Positions 9,952-19,178 are shown, counted from the stretch's first letter. The stretch is 64,000 bases of DNA from Micromonospora chokoriensis (GCF_000718555.1 NZ_JOAN01000001.1:62001-126000); one strand, 5' to 3'. Notes: generated by a model not told the origin, from the letters alone. Numbers and translations are program-made.

Positions 9952-11289
9952 GTGACCGACATCTTTCCCGCCGGATCCGGCCGCTACCCAGCCGATGCGC
10001 CGGCCTCCGAGGCCCTGTTCGACCGCGCCCGCGCCATCGTGCCGGGCGGGGTGAACTCCCCTGTGCGTGCCTTCCAGGCGGTCGGCGGCACCCCACGCTT
10101 CATGGTCCGTGGTGAGGGCCCGTGGCTGTATGACGCCGACGGTCGCCGCTACGTCGACCTAGTCTGTTCCTGGGGTCCGCTGATCCTCGGGCACGCCCAC
10201 CCGGAGGTGGTGGACGCCGTCCAGACCGCCGCCGCGCGGGGCACCAGCTTCGGCACGCCCACCCCCGGTGAGGTGGAGTTGGCCGCCGAGATCGTCGCCC
10301 GGACCCCGGTCGAGCAGGTCCGCCTGGTCAACTCCGGCACCGAGGCGACCATGTCGGCGATCCGGCTGGCCCGGGGCTTCACCGGCCGCTCGAAGATCGT
10401 CAAGTTCGCCGGCTGCTACCACGGCCACGTCGACGCGCTGCTCGCCGCCGCCGGGTCCGGCGTGGCCACCCTGGGCCTGCCCGACTCGCCCGGCGTGACC
10501 GGCGCGGCGGCCAGCGAGACGATCGTTCTTCCGTACAACGACATTCGGGCCGTCGAGGAGGTCTTCGCCGCCGAGGGCCAGCACATCGCCGCCGTGATCA
10601 CCGAGGCCGCCGCCGGCAACATGGGCGTGGTGGCCCCCCGCGACGGCTTCAACCAGCAGCTCGCCCGGATCGCGCACGCACACGGCGCGCTGCTCGTGGT
10701 GGACGAGGTGATGACCGGGTTCCGGGTCTCCCGCGCCGGGTGGCACGGCCTCGACGCCTCCGACGCCGACCTGTGGACGTACGGCAAGGTCATGGGTGGT
10801 GGCCTGCCCGCCGCGGCGTTCGGCGGGCGTGCGGACATCATGGCGCGACTCGCGCCGGCCGGGCCGGTCTACCAGGCCGGCACGCTCTCCGGTAACCCGC
10901 TCGCCTGCGCCGCCGGTCTGGCGACCCTGCGGCTCGCCGACGACGCGCTGTACCAGCGCCTCGACTCCACGGCCGGCGTCGTGGGCAAGCTGGCGTCCGA
11001 CGCGTTGGCCGCCGCCGGAGTCCCACACCGCTTGTCGTACGCGGGCAGCATGTTCTCGATCTTCTTCACCGACGCCGACGTGGTCGACTACGACAGCGCG
11101 CGCACCCAGCAGGTGCCGGCGTTCAAGGCGTTCTTCCACGCGATGCTCGCCGCCGGCGTCTACCTGCCGCCGAGCGCGTTCGAGTCGTGGTTCGTGTCGG
11201 CGGCGATCGACGACGCCGCTCTGGAGCACATCGCCGCCGCGCTGCCCACGGCGGCGAACGCGGCGGCAGCGGCTGGTCACGGGGGTTAG
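9952..11289 (+). CDS. hemL: Glutamate-1-semialdehyde 2,1-aminomutase
   Basis: 445 residues. PLP enzyme that converts glutamate-1-semialdehyde to 5-aminolevulinate in the C5 route to heme, siroheme and corrinoids. Visible signatures: [12 protein letters not shown] near the N terminus, [37 protein letters not shown], and the PLP-binding lysine in [14 protein letters not shown] 9952 gives [11 protein letters not shown]; a longer in-frame opening from 9883 has no support. It heads a run of same-strand genes ending with the cytochrome c maturation set, which fits a heme-supply role. Confidence 0.95.
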   Translation: MTDIFPAGSGRYPADAPASEALFDRARAIVPGGVNSPVRAFQAVGGTPRFMVRGEGPWLYDADGRRYVDLVCSWGPLILGHAHPEVVDAVQTAAARGTSFGTPTPGEVELAAEIVARTPVEQVRLVNSGTEATMSAIRLARGFTGRSKIVKFAGCYHGHVDALLAAAGSGVATLGLPDSPGVTGAAASETIVLPYNDIRAVEEVFAAEGQHIAAVITEAAAGNMGVVAPRDGFNQQLARIAHAHGALLVVDEVMTGFRVSRAGWHGLDASDADLWTYGKVMGGGLPAAAFGGRADIMARLAPAGPVYQAGTLSGNPLACAAGLATLRLADDALYQRLDSTAGVVGKLASDALAAAGVPHRLSYAGSMFSIFFTDADVVDYDSARTQQVPAFKAFFHAMLAAGVYLPPSAFESWFVSAAIDDAALEHIAAALPTAANAAAAAGHGG

Positions 11290-11290
11290 C

Positions 11291-11340
11291 GTGAGCGCGA
11301 GGAGTGAGCCGGTCTTGCGAGCCCCGCAGTCGCGAACTAA
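11291..11340 (+). repeat. Intergenic repeat, copy 1 (GTGAGCGCGAGGAGTG family)
   Basis: A 50-nt element beginning GTGAGCGCGAGGAGTG and ending GCCCCGCAGTCGCGAACTAA lies 2 nt after the hemL stop. A close copy occurs at 53778-53825, where it is translated as the start of paaD. Confidence 0.8.
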
Positions 11341-11352
11341 GGGGGCGCAGCG

Positions 11353-12000
11353 GTGAGTAAGACGGTGGTGCACGTGCTTCGGCACGGCGAGGTGTACAAC
11401 CCCGACCAGATCCTCTATGGCCGGCTGCCCGGTTTCCGCCTCTCCGAGCTGGGTGTGCAGATGGCCAAGGCCGCCGCGCAGGGCCTGGCCGAGCGGGAGA
11501 TCGTGCACGTGGTGGCCAGCCCGCTGGAGCGCGCCCAGCAGACCGCCGAGCCGATCGCCGCCCAGTTCGGGCTGCCGGTCGGGGTGGACGAGCGGCTGAT
11601 CGAGAGCGCCAACTGGTTCGAGGGCAAGAAGGTGTCCCCGGGTGACGGGTCGTTCCGCGACCCGCGCAACTGGTGGGTGCTGCGCGACCCGGTGACCCCG
11701 TCCTGGGGTGAGGCGTACCGGGTGATCGCCGAGCGGATGTTCGCCGCCGTGCACGCCGCGCGGGTGGCCGCCGAGGGACGCGAGGCGGTGCTGGTGTCGC
11801 ACCAGCTCCCGATCTGGACGCTGCGTCGCCACGTCGAGCGCAAGCGGCTCTGGCACGACCCGCGCAAGCGGCAGTGCGGGCTGGCGAGCCTCACCTCGTT
11901 CCACTTCGACGGCGCGAAGGTGGCGGGCATCGGCTACAGCGAGCCGGCCGCGCACCTGATCGCTCTCTCCGCGACAGCCCGGACGGCCAAGGGGGCCTGA
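11353..12000 (+). CDS. Histidine phosphatase superfamily protein (phosphoglycerate mutase-like)
   Basis: 215 residues. The N-terminal VVHVLRHGEVYNP carries the phosphohistidine RHG motif; SPLERAQQTAEPIA and the late VLVSHQLPIW supply the other conserved Arg and His. Family members hydrolyse phosphate esters and few are true mutases; the substrate here is unknown. A conserved place just before thiol-disulfide and cytochrome c maturation genes is common in actinomycetes. GTG 11353 is followed by MSKTVVHVL. The stop overlaps the next start (TGATG). Confidence 0.85.
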   Translation: MSKTVVHVLRHGEVYNPDQILYGRLPGFRLSELGVQMAKAAAQGLAEREIVHVVASPLERAQQTAEPIAAQFGLPVGVDERLIESANWFEGKKVSPGDGSFRDPRNWWVLRDPVTPSWGEAYRVIAERMFAAVHAARVAAEGREAVLVSHQLPIWTLRRHVERKRLWHDPRKRQCGLASLTSFHFDGAKVAGIGYSEPAAHLIALSATARTAKGA

Positions 12001-12569
12001 TGAACGCCCGGAGGTGGACCGCTGGTCTGCTCGCCACCGTAGCCGCGGTGGCGCTGGTCGGCTGTACGTCGTCGAAGGGGCAGGAGAAGACCTGCACGAC
12101 GACCACCGACGGGATCTTCGAGTGCGCTCCGGACCAACGCTCCAAGCCGCCGAAGCTCGCGGGTGAGCTGCTTCTCGGCGGCAGCTACGACGTGAGCCAG
12201 GCCCGCGGCCAGGTGGTGGTGGTCAACTTCTGGGGCTCCTGGTGTGCGCCGTGCCGGGCCGAGGCGGACGACCTGGAAGCCGTCTACCAGGCCACCAAGG
12301 GTTCCGGGGTGAACTTCCTCGGCATCAACGTTCAGGATTCGCGCGACAAGGCCAAGGCGTTCGAGCAGGGCCGGGTCACCTATCCGAGCCTCTTCGACCC
12401 GTCGAGTAAGACGGCGCTCGCGCTGGACATTCCGCCGAACAGCGTGCCGGCGACGGTGGTGCTGGACCGGGAGGGTCGCATCGCGGCGGTGATCCGGGCC
12501 GCCGTCAAGCAGGAGGGCCTGCAACCGATCGTCGAACGGATCGCCGCCGAGAAGCCGGCCCCGAACTGA
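12000..12569 (+). CDS. TlpA/ResA-like thioredoxin lipoprotein
   Basis: 189 residues. A lipobox VALVGC puts the lipidated cysteine at C22, so the protein is anchored on the outside of the membrane. The thioredoxin fold follows with active site WCAPC (C82, C85). The role expected from the neighbours is reduction of apocytochrome c cysteines before heme attachment, with electrons from CcdA next door. An extra cysteine pair (TC...EC, residues 32 and 42) lies between the lipobox and the domain. It is coupled to both neighbours by one-base TGATG overlaps. Confidence 0.9.
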   Translation: MNARRWTAGLLATVAAVALVGCTSSKGQEKTCTTTTDGIFECAPDQRSKPPKLAGELLLGGSYDVSQARGQVVVVNFWGSWCAPCRAEADDLEAVYQATKGSGVNFLGINVQDSRDKAKAFEQGRVTYPSLFDPSSKTALALDIPPNSVPATVVLDREGRIAAVIRAAVKQEGLQPIVERIAAEKPAPN

Positions 12570-13387
12570 TGGGCGAGACCTTCAGGGAGTTGGCTCTCAG
12601 CGGGCCGCTGCTGCTCGCCATCGGCGCGGCGGCGCTCGCCGGCCTGGTCAGCTTCCTATCTCCGTGCGTGCTCCCGCTCGTCCCCGGCTACCTGTCGTAC
12701 GTGACCGGTCTCGCCGGTGCCGACCTGGAGGGCCGACGGCCGACAGCGGACCCCGCACCGACCACCGGCGGTGTCGCGGTCAAGGAGCGGGTCGCGCGGG
12801 TCGGCGCGGTCAAGGGCCGGGTGCTCGCGGGCACGCTCCTCTTCATCGCCGGCTTCACAGTCGTCTTCGTCGCCAGCGCGATCCTCTTCGCCAGCATCGG
12901 TCGGGTCTTCTTCGACTACGAGCGGCAGTTGGAGATCGTCGCCGGCGCGCTGATCATCGTGCTCGGTATCGCCTACCTCGGGATGATCCCGGCCCTGCAG
13001 CGGGAGTTCCGGATCTCCCGGCTGCCCGCCGCCGGCCTGCTCGGCGCACCGGTCTTCGGGGCGGTCTTCGCGCTCAGCTGGGTGCCCTGCACCGGCCCCA
13101 CCCTCGGCGCGGTCATGATGATGGCCACCGCCAGCGGTCAGACCGACCGTGCCGTGGTGCTCGCCGTGGCGTACTGCCTCGGGTTGGGGATACCGTTCAT
13201 CGTCTTCGGGCTGGGCTTCGAGCGCCTGCTCGGGGTCTTCCGCGCCGTCCGGCGCAACAGCCGCTGGGTCACCCGGGTCGGCGGCGCCCTGCTCATCCTG
13301 ATCGGCCTGGCACTCATCACCGGCGGATGGCAGAGCTTCGTGATCTGGTTGCAGACCACCGTCGGGGTGGGCGAGGTGAGCATCTGA
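12569..13387 (+). CDS. ccdA: CcdA-type cytochrome c biogenesis membrane protein
   Basis: 272 residues, about six membrane segments. The two redox cysteines are in SPCVLPLVPGY (C33) and WVPCTGP (about C171), the DsbD/CcdA signature. It carries reducing power across the membrane to the TlpA-like lipoprotein. A hydrophilic insert of ~35 residues (GADLEGRRPTADPAPTTGG onwards) separates the first and second segments. ATG 12569 shares its first base with the preceding stop; its own stop overlaps the ResB start in the same way. Confidence 0.93.
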   Translation: MGETFRELALSGPLLLAIGAAALAGLVSFLSPCVLPLVPGYLSYVTGLAGADLEGRRPTADPAPTTGGVAVKERVARVGAVKGRVLAGTLLFIAGFTVVFVASAILFASIGRVFFDYERQLEIVAGALIIVLGIAYLGMIPALQREFRISRLPAAGLLGAPVFGAVFALSWVPCTGPTLGAVMMMATASGQTDRAVVLAVAYCLGLGIPFIVFGLGFERLLGVFRAVRRNSRWVTRVGGALLILIGLALITGGWQSFVIWLQTTVGVGEVSI

Positions 13388-15024
13388 TGACGGCCGTCGA
13401 CGACCGACCGGAGACCGTGGCCCCGGCGCCCCGGCGTCGGCCCAACCGGCTGCTCGCCCTGCTGCGCAACTCGTGGCGGCAGCTCACCAGCATGCGTACG
13501 GCGCTGATCCTGCTCTTCCTGCTCGCCATCGCCGCCATCCCCGGCTCGGTGCTGCCGCAGCGCGGGATCAGCCCGGAGAAGGTCAACGAGTACTTCGTCG
13601 ACCACCCGGACCTGGCCCCCCGGCTGGACCGGATCGGCGCGTTCGAGGTCTTCGGCTCGGTCTGGTTCTCCGCGATCTACCTGCTGCTCTTCACCTCTCT
13701 GATCGGCTGCATCACGCCCCGGCTGCGCGACCACTTCCGGGCGTTGCGGTCCCGGCCGCCGGCCGCGCCGAAGCGGATGGCACGGCTGCCGCAGCACACC
13801 GTGCTGCCCGCCCCGCCCGGTGGCGTGGCGGCGATCGCCGAGGTGCTGCGCAAGCGCCGCTGGCGCGTCGAGGTGCGCGGCGACGAGGTCTCCGCCGAGA
13901 AGGGCTACCTCAAGGAGACCGGCAACCTGCTCTTCCACACCTCGCTGATCGCGGTGCTGATCGGGGTGGCGCTCGGCTCGTGGTACGGCTGGAGCGGCAA
14001 CCGGCTGCTCGTGGCCGGCGCGGACAACGCGTTCTGCAACACCCGCCAGCAGTACGCCGAGGCGAAGCTCGGCCCCCGGGTGGACAGCGCCGACCTGCCC
14101 CGCTTCTGCCTGCGGCTGGACGACTTCCAGGCCCGGTTCCTGCCGTCCGGCCAGCCGGAGTTCTTCAACGCCACGGTCACCGTCGACGGCCCGGACGAGC
14201 CGACCCGCAGCGCCGACTTCTCGGTCAACTCGCCGCTGCGTCTCGGCGACGCGAGCGTCTACCTGCTCGGTCACGGGTACGCCCCGGTGATCCGCTACAC
14301 CGACCGGTTCGGCAACAGCCAGCTCAGTGACGAGCCGTTCCTGACCACCGGCGACATGGGCCTGACCAGCGAAGGGCTGGCCGCTTTCCCGGATGCGAAC
14401 GTCGACCCGGCCACCGGTGCGCGCGCACCGGATCAGCAGATGGCGTTCACCGGCATCTACCTGCCCACGGCACCCGAGCAGGCACCGTTCGTCCGCTCGC
14501 AGTACCCGACCGAGCGCAACCCGGTGCTGAACCTGGTCGCCTACCGGGGCAACCTCGGCCTGGACGCCGGCATCCCCGGCTCGGTCTACCAGCTCGACCA
14601 GCGGCAGGTGCGGACCGGCAAGGTCAAGGAGGTCGGCACCAAGCTGCTCCGCAAGGGCGAGACCTGGAAGCTCGACGACGGCTCGACAGTCGAGTTCCTG
14701 GGCACCGAGCGGTACGTCACCCTCTCCGTCCGGCACGACCCCGGCGCGACGCCGCTGCTGATCAGCTGTGCTGCCTTGCTGGTCGGGCTGATGGGCTCGC
14801 TCTTCGGACGACGCCGCCGGGTCTTCTTCCGGGTGGTGCCGGGCGACCCCGGGGAAGGATCTCCGACAAGCGGTAGTAGCTTGATGGAGGTCGGTGGGCT
14901 GCCGCGTACCGACTATCCAGGGTTCGCCGACGAGTTCACCCAACTCGTCGCCGCGGTCAACGGTGCCGAACGGCCTGAAGCTGAGGCCACTGAGCGGGCC
15001 GGCGTGCGAGAAGGAGCCGAGTGA
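13387..15024 (+). CDS. resB: ResB-like System II cytochrome c heme lyase subunit
   Basis: 545 residues. Three N-terminal membrane segments (RTALILLFLLAIAAIPG; FSAIYLLLFTSLIGC; LLFHTSLIAVLIGVALGSW), a large extracytoplasmic domain, and a last membrane helix before GRRRRVFFRV. SVLPQRGISPEKVNEYF and LKETGNLLFH are typical of actinobacterial ResB. It acts with CcsB to move and attach heme. There is a soluble C-terminal tail of ~75 residues. ATG 13387 overlaps the ccdA stop. Confidence 0.93.
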   Translation: MTAVDDRPETVAPAPRRRPNRLLALLRNSWRQLTSMRTALILLFLLAIAAIPGSVLPQRGISPEKVNEYFVDHPDLAPRLDRIGAFEVFGSVWFSAIYLLLFTSLIGCITPRLRDHFRALRSRPPAAPKRMARLPQHTVLPAPPGGVAAIAEVLRKRRWRVEVRGDEVSAEKGYLKETGNLLFHTSLIAVLIGVALGSWYGWSGNRLLVAGADNAFCNTRQQYAEAKLGPRVDSADLPRFCLRLDDFQARFLPSGQPEFFNATVTVDGPDEPTRSADFSVNSPLRLGDASVYLLGHGYAPVIRYTDRFGNSQLSDEPFLTTGDMGLTSEGLAAFPDANVDPATGARAPDQQMAFTGIYLPTAPEQAPFVRSQYPTERNPVLNLVAYRGNLGLDAGIPGSVYQLDQRQVRTGKVKEVGTKLLRKGETWKLDDGSTVEFLGTERYVTLSVRHDPGATPLLISCAALLVGLMGSLFGRRRRVFFRVVPGDPGEGSPTSGSSLMEVGGLPRTDYPGFADEFTQLVAAVNGAERPEAEATERAGVREGAE

Positions 15025-15995
15025 TGTCCGCACTCTCCGACAATCTGGTGACCTTCGCGATCCTGGCGTACCTGGTTGCCATGATCGGCCATGCCGTCGA
15101 GTACGCGCTGGGCAACGCGCGTACCCGGGTCGCCACGGCGGCTCCGGTGCGCGAGTTGGTCGGTGCCGGCGGCGGTGTCGTCCCGACGCCGCCCGCGCCG
15201 GTGAAGTCGTCGCCCACGGACGACCGTCCCGCGCGGCGTGCCCGGCTCGCGGGCCTGATCGGGGTGGGTGCCACCGCGGTCGCCGCCCTGCTGCACCTGG
15301 CGGCGCTTGTCACCCGGGGGCTCGCGGCCGACCGGATGCCGTGGGGCAACATGTACGAATTCGTGCTCACTGTGACGTTCATCGGTGTCGCCGCCTGGCT
15401 GGTGGTGCTCTGGAAGCGACCGTCGCTGCGCAAGCTCGGGCTGTTCCTGACCCTGGTGATGGTGCTGCTGGTCGCCACCGCCGAGCTGGTGCTGTACGTG
15501 CCGATCGTGCCGCTGGTGCCGGCCCTGAACTCGTACTGGTTCATCATCCACGTCTCGACGATCGTCTTCGCATCCGGCATCTTCCTGCTCGGTGTGGTGC
15601 CGGCGGTCGGCTTCCTGATGCGCAGCGGGTACGAGCAGGGCAAGCGGAGCTTCCCGTACATCCTGGCCAAGCGGTTGCCCGGCGCGGTCGGCCTGGAGCG
15701 GCTGACCTTCGCGCTGCACGCCTTCGCGTTCCCGATCTTCACCTTCGCGGTGATCGCCGGTGCCATCTGGGCCGAGGCGGCCTGGGGTCGGCCGTGGGGC
15801 TGGGACCCGAAGGAGACCTGGGCGTTCATCTCCTGGGTGGTGTACGCCGGTTACCTGCACGCCCGCGCCACGCCTAGCGTCAAGCGCAACGTGGCCACCT
15901 GGATCGCCGTGCTCGGCTTCCTCACCATGCTGATGAACCTGTTCGGCGTGAACATCTTCTTCACCGGCCTGCACTCCTACGGCGGGCTGGACTGA
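15024..15995 (+). CDS. ccsB: CcsA/CcsB-type cytochrome c synthase subunit
   Basis: 323 residues from ATG 15024, with GAAGGAG 7 nt upstream; GTG 15021 is an alternative. Eight or so membrane segments. The heme-handling WWD region reads WGRPWGWDPKETWAFISW, and conserved histidines sit in LLHLAAL, FIIHVST and LHARA. With ResB it forms the heme export and ligation complex. It is the last gene of the run hemL-phosphatase-tlpA-ccdA-resB-ccsB and is followed by a strong hairpin. Confidence 0.95.
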   Translation: MSALSDNLVTFAILAYLVAMIGHAVEYALGNARTRVATAAPVRELVGAGGGVVPTPPAPVKSSPTDDRPARRARLAGLIGVGATAVAALLHLAALVTRGLAADRMPWGNMYEFVLTVTFIGVAAWLVVLWKRPSLRKLGLFLTLVMVLLVATAELVLYVPIVPLVPALNSYWFIIHVSTIVFASGIFLLGVVPAVGFLMRSGYEQGKRSFPYILAKRLPGAVGLERLTFALHAFAFPIFTFAVIAGAIWAEAAWGRPWGWDPKETWAFISWVVYAGYLHARATPSVKRNVATWIAVLGFLTMLMNLFGVNIFFTGLHSYGGLD

Positions 15996-16010
15996 CCTGT
16001 TCGATGACGC

Positions 16011-16046
16011 GCGGGCCGGCCACGGGATCCTCCGTGACCGGCCCGC
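16011..16046. terminator. Terminator hairpin after ccsB
   Basis: GCGGGCCGGcCACGG pairs with CCGTGaCCGGCCCGC around a 6-nt loop, between two convergent genes; it may serve both. Confidence 0.7.
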
Positions 16047-16061
16047 ATCGTTCAGCCTCGG

Positions 16062-17411
16062 TCAGCTCACGGTGACGGGGGCGATGTCGTTGCTCGGGTT
16101 GTCGTCCACTCGCGGGTAGCGGCCGTGCGGCTCGACCTGTCCGGCAGCGCCGCCGAGTCGCTCGATCCGCAGGTCGAACGTGACAGTGTGGCTGGTCCCG
16201 GCGAGGAACACCGACACCCGCCCGTCGCAGTACCAGGTAGCCGGTGCATCCGCGGTGCCCTCGTCGTCGCCGAACGGCCAGCAGTCCGACGGGTGGCCCA
16301 CGACGGTGACGCCGACGGGTGGGGTGAAGTAGAACGCGCCGACGACGTCGCCGGAGTTGGTGCCGTCCGGCACGCCCGGCCCGACATTGCGTAGGCCCAC
16401 GGTGGCCTGGACGGTGTCACCGACGGCTCCGGTAACGGCGGCACCTTCGGCGACGATGTCGAAGGCGCCCCGGATCTGATCCAGGTAGGTCCCGCCGCCG
16501 GCGCTGGTCACCTCGACCGGGACGACGTCGAGCGGTGCGCCGACCGGCCGTAGGCGCAGTGCCTGGTCGGCGTCGCGGCTCTTGAACTCCACATTGCTCG
16601 GCAGCGGCTCGGCGCTGGCCAGCGGCTCCACGATCTGGTTGATTCGCTTACCGCCCAGGGCGGCCGGACCGACAGCGGTGGGGAAGCCACCGCGCAGTTC
16701 GTACCGCTGGCCGGGTGCGAACGTGCCCCGCACGGTGCAGGCGACCCTGGTGCCGAGCGCCTGGTCGGTGCCGTAGCGGCAGTTGCGGTAACTGGCCGGA
16801 ACCAGGCCAACCGGAAAACGGAAGGTGAGTCGGAGATCCACGGCCGGCTGGTTGCCGGCGTTGACCACGGCCACCGGCATGGCGTAACTCTCACCGACGT
16901 CGACGCCGGCGACGTTCTCGTTGACCATGTCGAGCAGTTCGGGCCCGGATCGCACGGTGACGACCGACTGTTGGGTCTGTGGCTCGGTCTGCTCGCCGAA
17001 TGTCGTGTAGGTGAGGATGCCGGTCGCGCCGTCGGCGGCGCCGGGGGCGGCTCGGAACACCACCGGCACGTCGCCAGTGGTCGAGCCGGACTCGTCGGGG
17101 GTAGCGGTCGGGGGCATCGGGCAGGTGACCGAGGTTGCGTCGGTGACGCACCAGGCGGGGAAACTGGTGGTGGCCACCCCGGCCAGGCCGGTCAGGTCGA
17201 GGGTCACCCGGGGCTGGGCAGCCCGGTAGCTGTTCAGGGTCAGCGGCATCGTGCGGCCGGGCGAGCCGGAGGTGCCGATCGTGACATCACGGAACCAGCC
17301 GCCAACCCAGCCGGGGTCGTCTTCTGCCGCAGCCGGCCCAGCCGCCACGCCGATCCCCGCGACGACCACGACGAGCGCGGTCAGGCCGCGCGTTACGTGC
17401 ACAGATCTCAT
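16062..17411 (-). CDS. Secreted repeat-type protein with CARDB/DUF11-like domains
   Basis: 449 residues. The signal peptide is clear: a basic start, VVVVAGIGVAAG, then cleavage near AAA-EDDPG. AAGGAG precedes ATG 17411. The rest is beta-rich extracellular sequence with segments typical of CARDB/DUF11 modules (SYAMPVAVVNAGNQPAVDL; DTVQATVGLRNVGPG). Paired cysteines (WCVTDATSVTC; NCRYGTDQ...ACTV; DCWPF...WYC) suggest disulfides. There is no sortase or membrane anchor, so it is probably released. Function unknown. Confidence 0.75.
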   Translation of the reverse strand: MRSVHVTRGLTALVVVVAGIGVAAGPAAAEDDPGWVGGWFRDVTIGTSGSPGRTMPLTLNSYRAAQPRVTLDLTGLAGVATTSFPAWCVTDATSVTCPMPPTATPDESGSTTGDVPVVFRAAPGAADGATGILTYTTFGEQTEPQTQQSVVTVRSGPELLDMVNENVAGVDVGESYAMPVAVVNAGNQPAVDLRLTFRFPVGLVPASYRNCRYGTDQALGTRVACTVRGTFAPGQRYELRGGFPTAVGPAALGGKRINQIVEPLASAEPLPSNVEFKSRDADQALRLRPVGAPLDVVPVEVTSAGGGTYLDQIRGAFDIVAEGAAVTGAVGDTVQATVGLRNVGPGVPDGTNSGDVVGAFYFTPPVGVTVVGHPSDCWPFGDDEGTADAPATWYCDGRVSVFLAGTSHTVTFDLRIERLGGAAGQVEPHGRYPRVDDNPSNDIAPVTVS

Positions 17412-17515
17412 CGATCTCCTTGGGAAGGGATGAGCCGGTCGGAAGAAGCCGGGACCGCATCACCCCGACCCGATCGGCATCCATGATCTTAGAGATGGCC
17501 TGTGACAGGCTTCGA

Positions 17516-17764
17516 TCAGTCGACCGGCCGGCGAACCCCGTCGAGACGGGCCTCGGTCGGTGGCTGCCGCGCCGGCCGCCAGGCCCACAACGTCCGCTCG
17601 ACCTGGATCGTGACCTGGTAGGACACCTCCGGCAGATCGGCCAGCTCGATCCGCTCACCGCGCAGCGCGAGTTGGGCGTGCAGCTCCCGGGCGACGGCGT
17701 CGCGAAGCTCGACAAGCAGGGGCGACAACCCGTCCGGGTCACCGACGACGTAGGCGTCCGACAT
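17516..17764 (-). CDS. Small conserved hypothetical protein
   Basis: 82 residues from ATG 17764 with AGGGTGG upstream. Mixed alpha/beta composition, no signal peptide, no cysteine, no recognised domain. It contains a clearly acidic-to-basic helix (PLLVELRDAVARELHAQLAL) and ends PTEARLDGVRRPVD. It is divergent from the XRE/DUF397 unit. Function unknown. Confidence 0.6.
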   Translation of the reverse strand: MSDAYVVGDPDGLSPLLVELRDAVARELHAQLALRGERIELADLPEVSYQVTIQVERTLWAWRPARQPPTEARLDGVRRPVD

Positions 17765-17791
17765 GGATCCACCCTGCACCCGCGTCCCGCC

Positions 17792-17815
17792 GTTCCGCCG
17801 TTCCGCCGTTCCGCC
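17792..17815. repeat. Octamer tandem repeat, 3 copies
   Basis: GTTCCGCC occurs three times head to tail (17792-17799, 17800-17807, 17808-17815) just upstream of the small hypothetical gene. Confidence 0.85.
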
Positions 17816-17894
17816 ACGAACGGTGAGATGTGTTCGCCAGGCTTGACCTGGCCGTCGTCGGCCTTGCTCGGTGTCCCGCACCCGGTCGGCCGTT

Positions 17895-17969
17895 GATCCA
17901 CTCGGGTTCCGGGAAGTCGGGGTGTTCTGCGGCCCAGGACGCCCCGACTTCTTGCAAGCCGAGTGGATC
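17895..17969. repeat. Palindromic repeat element, copy A
   Basis: Outer arms GATCCACTCGG (17895-17905) and CCGAGTGGATC (17959-17969); inner arms GAAGTCGGGG (17913-17922) and CCCCGACTTC (17942-17951). A second copy in the same orientation is at 20147-20221, and the leading GGCCGTTGATCC is shared. Confidence 0.85.
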
Positions 17970-18122
17970 TTGTGATGGTGGTCGTTGGGCCGGGTGGTGA
18001 GGCGGCGCCTCCGCTCGCGTTACCCCGATATGCCTGTCATGGGGTGACGCAGCGTCGAGCGCTCGCTACCGTGCGACAGGTGGGTTGCGTGACCCACCGT
18101 TTGCGGCGGGAGGTGGGGCGCA

Positions 18123-18929
18123 GTGACCACAGTGGTGTCTACGGCGACGCTGATCAGGGAGCAGCTCCGGCGGTCGCGGCTCGCGGCCGGGCTGACCCAG
18201 GAGGAGTACGGCAAACGCGCGCACTACTCGCCGTCCATGGTGTCGGCGGTCGAGCTGGGGCAGACGGCGCCCAACGAGGCGTACCTGATCCGCGCCGACG
18301 AGGTGCTCGACACCGGCGGCCTGCTGGTCTCGCTGCGTGAGCTGGGTCGGCGCGACGGCGAGCCGGTCTGGTTCCGCCCCTGGCTGGAGGTCGAACGGGT
18401 CGCCACCCAGTTGCGTTGTTTCGAGGCGACGATGGTTCCCGGGCTGTTACAGACCGCCGACTATGCCCGGGCGGTGTTCCGGCTCGACCTGGGGCTGACC
18501 GCCGATCGGGTGGAGGAGTTGGTGGCGGCCCGGCTGGAGCGGCAGACGATCCTCGACCGGGAGCACCCGCCGCAGCTCACCGTCGTGATCGACGAGGCCG
18601 CGTTGCAGCGCTTCGCGGAGGGCTGCGCCGGGGTGCTGGCCGAGCAGCTCCGGCACCTGGTGGCGTGCGCGCGTCGCCCGCACATCCGCGTGCACGTGCT
18701 GCCGCAGGGGGTGGGCCTGCACGCCGGCCTCTTCGGGCCGTTCATCCTCGGCCGCACCGCAGACGGCAGTTGGCTCGGCTTCCTCGACAGTCAGACCGGC
18801 GGCACCGCCGTGGACGACGTCAACGAGGTGGCGACCCTGCTCGGAAGGTGGGAGAGTCTGCGCAGCGACGCGCTGCCCCGGCAGCAGTCCATCGACCTGC
18901 TCGAGGAGATCGTGAAGCCATGGATCTGA
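18123..18929 (+). CDS. XRE-family regulator with DUF5753 domain
   Basis: 268 residues from GTG 18123. The N-terminal helix-turn-helix (about residues 10-65; LRRSRLAAGLTQEEYGKRAH then SPSMVSAVELG) is followed by a DUF5753-type domain (FEATMVPGLLQTADYARAV; FLDSQTGG). This architecture is expanded in Streptomyces and Micromonospora and is nearly always followed by a DUF397 gene, as here (10-nt overlap). Such pairs resemble the WhiJ/AbaA-type developmental loci; the role of this pair is unknown. Confidence 0.92.
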   Translation: MTTVVSTATLIREQLRRSRLAAGLTQEEYGKRAHYSPSMVSAVELGQTAPNEAYLIRADEVLDTGGLLVSLRELGRRDGEPVWFRPWLEVERVATQLRCFEATMVPGLLQTADYARAVFRLDLGLTADRVEELVAARLERQTILDREHPPQLTVVIDEAALQRFAEGCAGVLAEQLRHLVACARRPHIRVHVLPQGVGLHAGLFGPFILGRTADGSWLGFLDSQTGGTAVDDVNEVATLLGRWESLRSDALPRQQSIDLLEEIVKPWI

Positions 18930-19108
18930 CCGGAGCCCGCTGGCGCAAGTCCACCCGGAGCGGCAACAACAGTGGCGCGTGCGTCGAGGTTGCCGACAAC
19001 CTGCCCGGCCGAGTGCACGTCCGCGATTCCAAGGACCGCGACGGCGGCCTGCTGACCTTCACCCCGGCCGCGTGGCGGGCCTTCGTCGAGCAGGCCCGCA
19101 CCCACTGA
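18920..19108 (+). CDS. DUF397 small protein
   Basis: 62 residues starting inside the end of the XRE gene. Family hallmarks: WRKSTRSGNNSGACVEVA near the start, VHVRDSKDRDGG, and FTPAAWRAFVEQ at the end. DUF397 proteins are predicted to act with the adjacent XRE/DUF5753 protein, in a way likened to toxin-antitoxin or anti-regulator pairs. Cys in GACVEV is conserved. Confidence 0.92.
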   Translation: MDLTGARWRKSTRSGNNSGACVEVADNLPGRVHVRDSKDRDGGLLTFTPAAWRAFVEQARTH

Positions 19109-19178
19109 CCCCGGGCAATCGGCGCCGGGCGGCCCGGACGGGCCCGGCAACCGCCACGTCGACGGCGGGAGCCCCTGC

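Larger units (their letters stand above)
17765..18122. other. Intergenic region with octamer repeats and palindromic element
   Basis: 358 nt between divergent genes. It holds three perfect tandem copies of GTTCCGCC (17792-17815) and the palindromic repeat copy A (17895-17969). GGGAGGTGGGG just before 18123 is the ribosome site of the XRE gene. No further gene is supported. Confidence 0.7.

Noticed and set aside
14913..15974. Long minus-strand frames across resB and ccsB
   Set aside because: High-GC shadows; the plus strand encodes complete System II proteins in these positions.
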